Shown here: one piece after another, positions 1-11,374 of the stretch
Layout: each line of letters starts with the position of its first letter
Position numbering within the stretch: the first letter of the stretch is position 1
Assembly: GCA_964035545.1 (NCBI GenBank)
Contig: OZ037767.1
Location: forward strand, 24,075,128-24,139,127
Length of the DNA: 64,000 bases
Reading direction: 5' to 3'
From: Bugula neritina
Lineage: Eukaryota; Bryozoa; Gymnolaemata; Cheilostomatida; Bugulidae
The notes under the pieces: generated by a model
Told to the model about the DNA's origin: nothing
The model's database searches: none
Seen by the model: only the letters and a program-made list of their open reading frames with translations
Made by a program: the position numbers and the translations under genes

Positions 1-3000
1 GCATTCGGCTACCGGAGCCGTCGTTGGCAAGCCGCCAAGAAGTGCCCCCACAACTCCAAGGTATAATGTGATTCGGTCTTTAGCTTCCACTCTGAGATTT
101 GTAATGATTTATTGCTTTTTCTTAATAGAAAACTGCCGGAAATAAAGCATCATACACAGCATCACTAACCATGCTGCCTTGAATTTTATTCATATTTTGT
201 ACGATTTCACATCCAACTGTTGATTACAGTGATGGTCGTCACAATGTGTCGGCTGCTTCAATTGGTAACTCATACCATAGCATGCCCTATAAAGTCAGCA
301 GGTATAGTAAGAGTATTACATCGCACACTATAGTCACTTTAGTATGCAGTATAGTGTCTGCTTTACCTGCAAGTTGGCACCACACCTGATATATAAGTTA
401 TTATGTAATGCCAGTTGGATTTTTCAGAACACAAAAGTGCTTCTATAAAGTATAATTATCAGTTGACTGTAACACTCGGTAGTTCTGAATAGCTGGGCAT
501 TGGCTGTATATATAAGATCTTAAGTTATTCTACCTTCTCAAAGTAATAAAAATATTCTGTGTAGTTTCTAAAATCATCATCTACCAGCTTATGTATTGGA
601 AAGATAACCACATGTACAAAAGTAGCTGCAAGTAGGTAGAATAGGTAAATCAACTCAAGTGAGTAGTTACAGGTAAGTAGCTACAGGTAAGTAGTTACAG
701 GTAAGTAGTTCTAGGCTACCCATGGATTTATTTGCAGCCTTGCTAAAATTTTGGCAGCTTTTAAATATTTTTTTCAAAAAGCATAAATAATTTTTTTCTT
801 CTCCTGGAATGTGTTAGCAATGTCCATCAGGTATTTGTCTGTATTTGTATTTATGTATAGTTATGTATGATTGTTGCTATATATCATATAAATCAAAACA
901 TTCAATAGGTAACCACAAATCCCTTACTGTTCATGTATCTCATGTCATTACACTAGACTGTAGAAGTTATATTATAATATTCATCATTTTCAGTCTACAC
1001 TAATCTTGAATGAAGTTTATTTAGCTTCAATAATAGAAAATTACAGTTGAATTATTATTCAGTGTAAATTATCTTAGAGTGAAAAAGTTTGTTAGTCTGA
1101 ATCCCTCTTTGTAGATCTTCACTTCATAGACAAAGTTTAATTTCTCAGTCTAGCCTCAACCCAGAAAATCGGGCTGTACCAGAGCCGCCCCAGCAGTATG
1201 TTGAGCCTCAGTGTTGTGCCTAATGTTTACTAATATTGGTTCTTGCTTACGAAGTTGCTTTGCAGTTGATATTGTTTCTGAGAATTCTAGTAGACCACAC
1301 ATGCACACACTAACCCACACCTGATAGCCTATGCGGTAGTTTACACCACTACTACACAACACCACACCTTAATTTTACCTTAAGGGGTTTTGCTATTTAT
1401 ATCATTTAAAAAGCTGAAAGTTTTCTGATGATAAACCAACACAATATAAATATATTCTACAGTATAGGAAGGCAAAAATTTTATATAATTCTACTACAAC
1501 TCAAGAACTACTAGTGATGACACTGAGTATTAGTGACTATGTACTGACACCATATACTGAGTATTAGTGACTTATAGTCACTGCTGTGACTAATAACAAT
1601 GTAGTTAAACCAACGGATTGTAAACCACAAGCTTTTAGTTGTTAGCTGTTTGAGTTCTCCTTAATTTGTTCAGTTGTCGTTGTCATAACGCGTGTTTTTG
1701 TTATTACCTTAAATACATAATGATTTTACATTGTCTATTTTTATTATGTTGCTAACTTTTGAAAGTTTTTAGTGTTGACTGTTGACCAGTCTGTATGCTT
1801 TTGGTCTTTAAAATTTGTAAATTTAGACTTAAAACTGCTTGGGAGTCATAGGCTTATAGCCTTGCTATGCACCACCCTAATCTCTTCTTAGGACAGAAGG
1901 CTACAGGAACATCGCCATAGTCTTTTACTGTTTTGCTGATACCAAAGTGATAGAAACTCTTTCCTTACAGATCTCATGGGGCTTCTTCGCCTCGTCCTGT
2001 ACCCGCTTACTCTCCGCAGAACTCTGGTTACATGATGTCACCTCAGCAGAACTCTGGCTATGGTCTACCTCCGTCCCCACAACAATCGGTGTGTATATCT
2101 TCGTTTTCTACGCTTTTTGCTAACTGAGTAAGATTTTAGGCTAGCAAAACCTCCATCTGAGGGCAAGCAAAACTTGTTTATTTTAAGTTTATAGTCAATT
2201 ATTTTATTTTACTATCTGATCATATGTGTACATTATATATGGTCTTTTCACTTTATCACTGGTGATGATGACATGTTTTATGATTAACTGAGGTGTTTTC
2301 CGTGCAGGTAAAATACTGCTGTGAAAGAGTACAGTAGTTTTTTTTACCTGCATGTAGGTTCAAAGAACTTTTTTCACTTCAGGTTCTACCCGCCTACCAG
2401 CAACCTGGCAGTCCTATTTTAATGCAACAACAACACCCTATGGCTCAGCCGTATCAAGGTCATGTGATGTCACTTCCTCCTCCTCCTACAGGCTATCCTA
2501 CTGGTCCAGTCGGCTATCCAATAGAAATCAGACACTTGACTGACGTAAGCCATTGCAGTTCAATTATCACTGAATGTAAAACTCTTGCAAGCTTATAGTC
2601 ACTCTCCCTGTGAGAATCCCTGGTGGAAAGGGTTTTTTAAAGTGGGCTAAGGACTTATTTATATGTGGCACAGGAGCAATTATGACTGGATGCTCTTCCT
2701 AACATCACCTAACATCACTGTCCTTATGTTTACTAAGCCAGTGCTCTAACCACTAGACCACGGCTGCTCCCTAACTAGCACTGACTATACTCGTAGCATG
2801 AATTTTACAAACACTCTAGAAACAATTGGTTTTCATACAATTTTTTTAGTTTTGAACATGTACATACATTATGTATAATAACTTCTGGTGTTTAATGGTT
2901 GCAGTCAGCTACACAAGGCAACGTCACTGTCAGCGGTGGAGATGGTGATTTGGAAGAACTTCCTTTCACTCCGGTACATGCCACCATAATGGCCGCACCT

Positions 3001-6000
3001 CCAGGTTAGTTGTTCTTTGTTGCATCTGTAGTGTACTTTGAATATCAGCTTCCACGAGGGTTTACGCCAAATTTTCTAAAAAGATACAATGTTTTCATTT
3101 TTCAATGTTGAAATAATTGAATTGGGTATGTTTGTGTAGTGTTGTATCTTAGAATTCAAAAACACCAACACCTATGCGGGTAACATTCATTCTGTTTTCA
3201 GATACATATCAAGAAATATTGCATCAATCTAATGTCTTACAAACTTTTATTTTACTTAAAATTTTCAATAAAATACATTTATATAGCACATACAGACTGC
3301 ACATTGCAAAAAAAACAAAACAATATTGTATCAGTGTAAAAATTTCTAGGTTGTTAGATTTTTTGTTCTTGCAATAATTTGCATTAAAGCATTAAAATAA
3401 TGTATAAAAAGAAACAGTTTAATTGGAAAGAATACAGATAAGCGCGTCCTAGTATTTGCAGCTGCCTTTCTTGGGCAATATATTGTATTTCTCAATCATA
3501 TAGCACATCACATTTGGTAGTCAAGAAAAATGAAAGTATTTATTGTAACCCAGCATTGTATATTCTGGTTATGCATGCACAGAGCTGGTTGGAATGCTCT
3601 ACCACATGCAGGCGCACAGACACACTAGCTCCTATATTATCTAATATTTGTCTAAGGCTGCCGTCACATGTTACTTCTTATACAAACCTCACCCTACACG
3701 TCTAAGTATATTGTAGGAAGCAACACGGGGTCTAGACTATCCAGAGCTGCTTATGCTAGACTTTATGCCGCCAATTTCCCTCCGATACTCGACAGGCACA
3801 AACATGATGCAGAGGTCGTGAACCCTAGTGACTATCTCAACTTCGTCATGGCTAGGGAGGAGTCTGACCAACTTCAGTGTAACGAGATAGTTCTCCAGTT
3901 CCTGGCATTCTCTCGGTAATTATGGTTCTGTATTGGGCTCTAAGTTCATTCTAGTCTTTTATTCCTGTTACCAGTCTTTGATTTTTAGGTTTTATTATGA
4001 ATATCATGTGTTTTTCATACTATTGTGACTCATTACTATTTTATGTTCATTTAGACCGATGTATACAGTGTGTGAATATGTTACACATATGTTATGTAGT
4101 GTACTGTATAACCCTGCAGGATGGCTATTGTAAGAGCAGAGGGGGGAACTGATAAACACTCGACTGTGTTCTTCACCTTCCAGTTCTACAAGTTCCCTCA
4201 CATAACTACAGAAAGACTTCTTTTGGGGGAGCCGGAGCAGCAGTTAACTGCTGACCGCTCAGCCCAGCCCTGTATTCTCAGGAGATTGGCCACAGACGGC
4301 AAAATAAAGGATGGGCCAGCAGGCTATCAGGTTTGGGAGAGTTTATGGTTATTGTGTGCTGGTCACTGGCGAGGTATTAGTGAGCTAAGGAGTGCATTGC
4401 CAGCCAATGAGATGATGTCATAATGTTTGTGAGATGTTGTACCAGCAGTGCTGCTGTATCTGTGCTGCTTCTCAGTGGTGACCTCATCAGCTTACTTTGG
4501 GTATTGACTTGTATATCATTGTAAGCAGGTAGATTAATTTGTGTATCGTGATATGCAGGTAAAGTTGTTGATTTGTCTATCTTGACTTGTATATCATGGT
4601 ACGCAGGTAAGTATATTGGTTTGTATATCATGGTACGCAGGTAAATTAATGACTTGTATATCATGATATGCAGGTAAGTATATTGGTTTGTATATCATGG
4701 TACGCGGGTAAATTAATGACTTGTATATCATGATATGCAGGTAAGTATATTGGTTTGTATATCATGGTACGCGGGTAAAGTAATGACTTGTATATCATGA
4801 TATGCAGGTAAGTATATTGACTTGTATATCATATGCAGGTAAAGTATGTGGTGGATCCGACTCATATGAAGCCTGGGGAAGGAAGTCTGTTTGTCCGACA
4901 TTTGTCTCAACAGACACTCCATATTGACGTCTGGGATGGTGACTCGCTGCTCCTTATTGGCTCATCTGCTGTCGAACTCAAAGTGTGTATCTATTTGTGT
5001 TACAACTGAAAGTTTAGCTATTCAAGTTTTGAGTTATTTATCAATATCAAACAGAGCTAATACTTATAAAACTAAATATATTTCTAAACATCTCTAGATA
5101 ATTCAATGAAACTGTTATATGAGATGAATTTTTAAAAGGAATGACACTAAAAAAGCAAATTTAAGCAACTATTTTGTGATATTTATACACTGACTGTTAA
5201 ACACTATAGAATATTGTATATATGTGGTGATAATCTAATAGAAATTTCGAAATGCACCTTTGTTATCATCAAGCCTCTCAATTTTATACAAGAGCTGTTT
5301 TAAACAAACTATAGTTGCTTTTTACTGCTAGTTGTAGTTATAATTTTGTTATTTCTATCTAATAGCTAGATATGTTGTAATAATTGTATTTCTAAACATG
5401 TACATCTGTCTGTATGTTACTGCTAGTACAAGATGTTGTATCCTGAAGTAGGTGAAGAGAAGGCAACTTCTAAGTTCATAATATATTATTACAGCACCTC
5501 TGTAGACAGGGTAGAGAGGCAGTACAGGTGAGCTATGAGTTGGATATAATGTCTTCTGAAGTGAGTGAAGACAAATCTACCTCCTACACTGGAGATCTTT
5601 CTCGAGGAGGAAGTGTACGTCCTGTAGGCGTTCACACTGCACTGAAGGGCAAACTTCATCTTCGACTTGCTAACGTTGGTAAGATCATATTTCTACGTGA
5701 TTCTTGGTGCAGGAGATCATCCACATCTCTTTAACCCCATTTTGGCTGAATATTGTTGAAACATTTAGAATAAAATGATATCTTTTATTGACAGCATCGA
5801 GTATTCTATTATGAAATAACTAAAGCAAGCTAATTATTGTGAAGAACTATTTACCACCTGTTACGTTACTACCATATATCCAGGTCACCCAGTTGATCCA
5901 AAGTTTCTACCCAAAAGTCGAACACTGCCTAACGCTCTGACGACTTCTGTTATAAAGCCTGAAAAGGGTGACATGCAGGGATCTTTTATTGGCGGGAGTC

Positions 6001-9000
6001 TCAGCTGCATACAGAACACCGCAGGTGACAGTTAATAATTGAAAGGATTAAGTTGCGGTGGTGTGCAGCTCTACAAAGTCGAATTTTTGGTGTATTGTAG
6101 AGCTGCTCAGACTCTGCTATGTTGTAGAGCTTCACAAAATCATCTATTTTTTGTAGAGCTGTTTACACCTCATTTTTATTTTAGAGTTACATAGACGGTC
6201 TGCTAAAGCCAGTCACTTAAGGCATACGAATACGGAGTTGGCTTCTCTTTTACATTCTCGGCAGCACCAAACAAATGTTGATGAAAGTCTCTTGATGAAA
6301 AATAAAAAGCTGGCTAGAATGGCAGCAGTTAGAGACCGGTTGATGCAGACGTCAGAGGGAGGGGGTGACGAGAACTCCGCCATCAAAACATTGCTGGTGG
6401 GTTTTCTTACTCGTAATACTTTTCTGGGTGTATAATCACTGTAGTCAATGTGTTGAGGTGTTGGGCTAAGTTTGAAGTATTTATTATCTAACATTAGTAA
6501 ATCTCACTGTCGGTTTTATCGATTTATGGACAAAGTTTGTAGCTGCTGAACATTATTATTACAATATTTTTTTATTTCGATTTTGTTGATATAAAATAAA
6601 TGTACAGCATTCTGCACATATATTAGTCATTTTCAAATAAACTCTTCTCCCATGGGCCGTATATTCAATTTATAATTAGGGGTTGCACTCCCTTAGCAAG
6701 TATGTCCTTTAACTTAATCATATAGAAATGTCTCATTGAAATTTCAGAATTTGACTGCTACATGAAATCCAAACTATGATATAAAATTGTTATTCTAAGA
6801 GATATATTTTCGTGGCAGCACACATATTTGTATTTCAATAAGTTTTTTCAAAAATATTTTTCCTATTAAAATTGAAAACCATTAAGTTGAAAGTATTTTT
6901 ATGGAAACTTGCTTATTGAGCAATGGCTACAGTGGCAGCTAGGATTTAAATCCTATTCAATAAATTTTCTATTTTTGAAATTCAATATTAGAAATTCTAG
7001 AGTTTCAGCTGCGTATAGTTGTATATGTATACTTCTAGAGTTTCAGCTGCGTATAGTTGTATATAATGTATACTTCTACAGTTTCAGCTGTGTATAGTTG
7101 TATATAATGTATACTTCTACAGTTTCAGCTGCGTATAGTTGTATATAATGTATACTTCTAGAGTTTCAGCTGCGTATAGTTGTATATAATGTATACTTCT
7201 AGAGTTTCAAGCATCAAAAAGCTGAAAGAGCTCGAGATCTGAAGATAATGGAAGCTTACAGATCTCAGTCTAAGGCTGATGGTTAGTCAATGAGTCATTT
7301 GCAGTTTTTACCAATTTAAATCTCCTTTTCGTATGCTTTTTTTATAAGCAACAGAAGACTTTAGAAATATGTTTCAACAACTGACTTTTAATCAAACCTT
7401 CAGCATGTTAGGACTTGAATAATGTAATTAATTTTTTTCGTTTTCATCGTCCTCTCACTTTCAGATATATTATGATAATAGTTTGTAAGATAAAGCACTG
7501 CTTTGCTCCTTGCAGGTATCAGGAACATGTTGAATCAAGCGATAACTACGGAACACGTCATTCACCCTTCTATGGGCAGCACCGAGTTCTTTGAGTATCA
7601 ACTGTCCAACCCTAATAACTCAGAAGTTACCATTTCAATTCGAGTTGACTGTGATGAAATCAGGTAAAGCAGCAGGAAGTGTTTACTTGATACGCTGATG
7701 GATGAAAACTTTATACCTATTAAAAAACTTTATACATATTAAAAAACTATAAGTTGTCTTTTTCATGCAATTTGGAATTTCATGCATAATTTTTTAACTT
7801 ATAGTTTGTTTACTGTAGTTTTACGTCTTTTGAAGCAATTTCATAAGCTTGTAGTGATAATAGAGTTGTAATATAAAGGATATCAAAAATCATTTCTTTC
7901 AGAGATGCTTAAATATTGTAACAGATAACTGCTTTGCTATTTCAGTGTTATTACTGATGCCCGGGAATGGAGACATTTCAAGCAACTGTATAAGCTAGAT
8001 ACACCCATTGAAGAAGGAATGTTTAATACTGAAGGTAGTATCTCTATGAAACTATTATCAAATAAAATTATTTTTAAGAACTTTTGATAATAAGCAAGTA
8101 AAATTTCCAATAGCTTGACTCAATGCCATTTGAAATCACAGAATTCATTGTTGTGGTAAATGCATATCGTGCAGTATTAAGATATATGACAGTTAATGTT
8201 ATCATGTATGTAGTTTATATTTGTTTTTATGAGTGTAATTTTAATCATAATTGATATTACTCTATTTTAGTGAATTTTTTCAAAATACTGGAATTTTGAC
8301 AATATTTAACGTATCTAATAAAATTAGTATTTCTTTGATGGCTTTTATTATCTGCTAGCGGTGCCACTCTACTCCACACTTTAAATCTCCACGATCCTGG
8401 TATTTTTTCAACTCAAAGAGCTTGTGTTTTATGTTCTATTCAGTGACAAGAAAGGACCCTGAAGTGTTCCTCAGACCTAAAGAGACGGTCTACATACCTA
8501 TGAAGTACGTGAGTTACGAGGCCAATCACAACTGCTCTTCTGATTCCCCAGGGCTTTCTGATCTCAACTCTGCTATGAGAAGCACAAACGCTGCTGGACT
8601 CAACAAAACGATGTCTACTCGACTGCACAAGATACATTTTAATGCTTTAGGTAAGACATGCAGTGCATACTACAGAGTAGGCTATATGAGTGCAGTGCAT
8701 GTGTTATATGTGCACTGGGTGTGTAGAGGAAGTTCAGCTAGGGAGAACTTCTATTCGCAAATCTGTTATAAGTGAAATAGAAACTTCTAGAAATTCTGAA
8801 AAGCTCACAATTTTGGTTATATCCTGTTCAACTTTTCATGTAAATAAATGCATGAAAAAGAAGGGAGCCGAGTTTTTTCTTTAAAAACACTCTAATGAAT
8901 GCTCAGCTGGCTGTACCATGCACTTCAACTTTTAAAGTGAATTCTCACTTCACATTACATTTTAACGAGCAACTTTGAAGTATCAAGTTTTAAATCTAGC

Positions 9001-11374
9001 TATTCTATCTTATTGCCTTAATAACCAACGTTTTTGCTATGAAAATGGTAATGTATATAGTTAAAGTTTAATATGTTATAGTCAAATTTTGTATTTTTTG
9101 CAATATGTTTGCTGAATTTGTTCTAGTGTGCTTCTTAAGAATGTCTCAACCTACATATTATTTATTGATTGCAAGGAGACAACAAGTTAATAGCCATCTT
9201 GGCTCTCAAAGTTGAGCCAGAGCCACACGTCATTGACCAGACATTCAGATTCCATCAGCCTGAACAGAGCTTCCTCAAGAAATCTATTCGTCTTCCTCCA
9301 TTCCAGAACATGATAGGTGGTCTGGTTGACCGTAGCGGCTATCAACAACTCGTGGTCAAATGCAGTGATGCCAATGTCATCTGTGAGAGTTACAAGAGGC
9401 AGACTGGGGAACCTCAAGATGTTTTTATTAAGGTTAGGCATCAGCTTTCATATGTGAAGTGTTAGAATGCCTTCTTTGCCAGTTTCAATCAACAATGAAT
9501 CAGCAGCTTATTTGAAGTTTTGATAATATATTTTTTGTTTTAATTTTTTTATAGATACAAAGTACTCCAATTTAAAACTAACATTTATAACTAAGCAAGT
9601 ATTTATTGTAGTCAATGTTTAAGGTCCTCTAGACAGTTGAATGGCAGGTAGATTAGTCTGATTGGTTAACTGAGCAAATGGATTTCATGGTATAGTTTTG
9701 TCTAATATCTCTAAGAAACATCTTTAGCTGTTACTTCTAGATGTTTATGTTGGTTGAAGAAACCCGCCATGTCAAGTTAGGTTTTTGTTTCAGGCTGCCG
9801 TTGGTGCGAGCCCTCAGCAAAAGAAGTTTTTTGTGTGCATTTACTCGGATATGTTTATGAGTAAACCCGATCAGATATGGCAGTTCTATGTACACGCTCT
9901 GCAACGTGTGGATGTGGGATGTGTAGAGGGGCAGACAACTCGAATAAGTCTGATATTGAGGTTAGTGATGATCAATTTTACAGTTGAACTAATGGCATGA
10001 GAGCTGATGGTTGTATAGCAGTGTTTTTTCTGCAACTTTTGTACATAAATATGCTTTGTCTGACAACATAATCTGTTTATATATAGAGGCACCCAGTCCT
10101 CCAGACTAGTTCGCTGCTTTACATCACATCCTGGTCAGATGCAAGTATTGCCAAATGAAGCATTTATGTTGGCCGCTGGGGCAGTGCATGAGCTGCATGT
10201 TGGTAAGTTGCTGTGAACTGCCGCCCATATTACTTGTAAGTGTATTGCATTGTGTTTATGAGTATATGGAGTATGGAAATATAAGTTATACACACATCTT
10301 ACAGGTGTCAAACCTCTGCAAAGTGGCACAAAGTTCTTGTACCTAAATGTAGTGGACATAGAGTGTCATCAGCTGGTCAGAAACTGGCTGGTGTGTGTCA
10401 CCTGCTCAACTCCTGTCATCAGTAAAACCTTTGAGTTACAGCTGCCAGCAGGTGGGTGCTGTCTATGAATAACCTAAGTTCCTATAGTTTATAGGGGCAT
10501 GCGAGAGGCCACCTGTGTTAATGCAACTTGCTACGAGTACAACACTGTTTTATCCAATAAAAATTAGCGCCTTGTAGCAAAATTGCTTGCCTTTGAAAAT
10601 TGTTTGATAAACGTTCAACTTCACTCAATGTGTTGGGCTCTTTTTATTCTGCTGGCTAGGCTATAATATTCGCAGTCTTGGCGATTTATGATTCAATGCT
10701 ATTCAAATGGCCATAATTATGGAATCGTCTGCTCCATAAGGCTAACACTAGCTCATGTGTTCTTAACATAGAAGGGAGATAACTCTGTAAATTTTGATTA
10801 TATGATAAGTAGTTAGGTCCTCTGTTATCAGCATGCACCAGATACGAGTATTTTATAAAATATTATCATACTTATTACTACTGTAAGATGTTTAAATGAA
10901 CTTCTTTAATGTAGATGGAGGGAAAGGTAGCAACAAGAGAATTAGTTTCACCAATCCTTACTCTCAGATGAAGACATTTATTTTATCCAACAACCGAAAT
11001 GACTTGCTACAATTTAAGGAGACAAGACTAGAAATGCATCCGAAAGAGACCAGAGTTATAGGGTTGAGGTGAGGATAACCTTTTATACCCTTCATATGAT
11101 ATTTCAAGCAAATATTATCACATGTTATCATGTTTTGAAGTTGCAAATACTTTTTTTACACAAATTAAGGTGTTTTTATTACCCTTGGTCAAGTATGCGT
11201 ATATAACTTGTAAGAAATTACTTTTATTAACCATTCATTTGATTTGCTAGGTTTATGCCAGCTTTAAATACTGGTTCGGCTGAGATACTCATCTTTATAA
11301 ATGATGACGAAGACAAGAATGAAGAAACCTTCCGGGTCAAGGTGGACTACATTGCAGAGAATGAAGAAGATTAG
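1..11374 (+). CDS. NPHP4: Nephrocystin-4, 3' part (20 exons in window)
   Basis: Exons: 1-60, 1971-2088, 2383-2544, 2905-3004, 3717-3915, 4120-4330, 4839-4982, 5495-5678, 5884-6024, 6185-6396, 7212-7281, 7516-7663, 7946-8034, 8444-8650, 9176-9432, 9794-9960, 10087-10202, 10305-10451, 10915-11068, 11251-11374 (stop TAG 11372-11374). All junctions are GT-AG and keep phase, giving 1002 codons; the 5' end, about 450 residues by comparison with human NPHP4 (1426 aa), lies off the left edge. Recognition rests on conserved blocks: [55 protein letters not shown], and the C-terminal [16 protein letters not shown]. The first exons form a Pro/Gln/Ser-rich linker, as in vertebrates; the rest is the conserved C-terminal half made of beta-sandwich modules. 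In the family, NPHP4 is a scaffold of the ciliary transition zone that binds NPHP1 and RPGRIP1L. Odd: minisatellites abut the 3' splice sites of the exons at 4839 and 7212. The poly(A) site was not fixed. Confidence 0.96.
661..712. repeat. 14-bp tandem repeat with splice-donor-like core, NPHP4 intron
   Basis: Three to four imperfect copies of a unit close to TACAGGTAAGTAGT, with CAGGTAAG starting near 670, 684 and 698. Each copy is a perfect match to the 5' splice-site consensus CAG|GTAAGT and also contains an AG that could serve as an acceptor. It lies inside the 1.9-kb intron 61-1970, with no coding potential around it. Confidence 0.8.
2585..2775 (-). mobile_element. tRNA-derived SINE copy (reverse orientation)
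   Basis: Read on the minus strand, the copy begins with a tRNA-like head containing the A-box-like TGGTCTAGTGG, followed by a body with GGAAGAGCATCCAGTCATAA and TTGCTCCTGTGCC. It ends with GTGACTATAAGCTTGC. The same body occurs at 39047-39215 and 63565-63712, and a diverged relative occurs at 58261-58430. It sits in the NPHP4 intron 2545-2904. The B box is not well preserved, so this is a dead copy rather than a tRNA gene. Confidence 0.75.
4497..4838. repeat. Minisatellite with reiterated AG|GTAAG motif ending at a 3' splice site
   Basis: The last 340 bases of the NPHP4 intron 4331-4838 consist of a 33/34-bp unit, also seen as a 67-bp dimer, built from GACTTGTATATCATGATATG followed by CAGGTAAGTATATTGG. 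CAG ends at 4528, 4558, 4606, 4640, 4673, 4740, 4807 and finally 4838; the last is the acceptor of the exon that begins GTAAAG. The authentic acceptor plus the first exon bases are therefore themselves a copy of the repeat. The exon start was chosen because it keeps phase and gives the residues aligned to human NPHP4 just before the [11 protein letters not shown] block. Confidence 0.9.
7000..7211. repeat. 41-bp minisatellite abutting a 3' splice site, NPHP4 intron
   Basis: About five copies of a unit starting GTTTCAGCTGCGTATAGTTG and ending ATACTTCTAGA. GTTTCAG starts at 7002, 7040, 7081, 7122 and 7163, with the last partial copy at 7204. The spacing is 41 bp except for the first interval (38 bp). 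In the last copy TTTCAG|CTG has become TTTCAAG|CAT, which is the acceptor of the exon at 7212. Every upstream unit carries a similar pyrimidine-AG. Confidence 0.9.
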
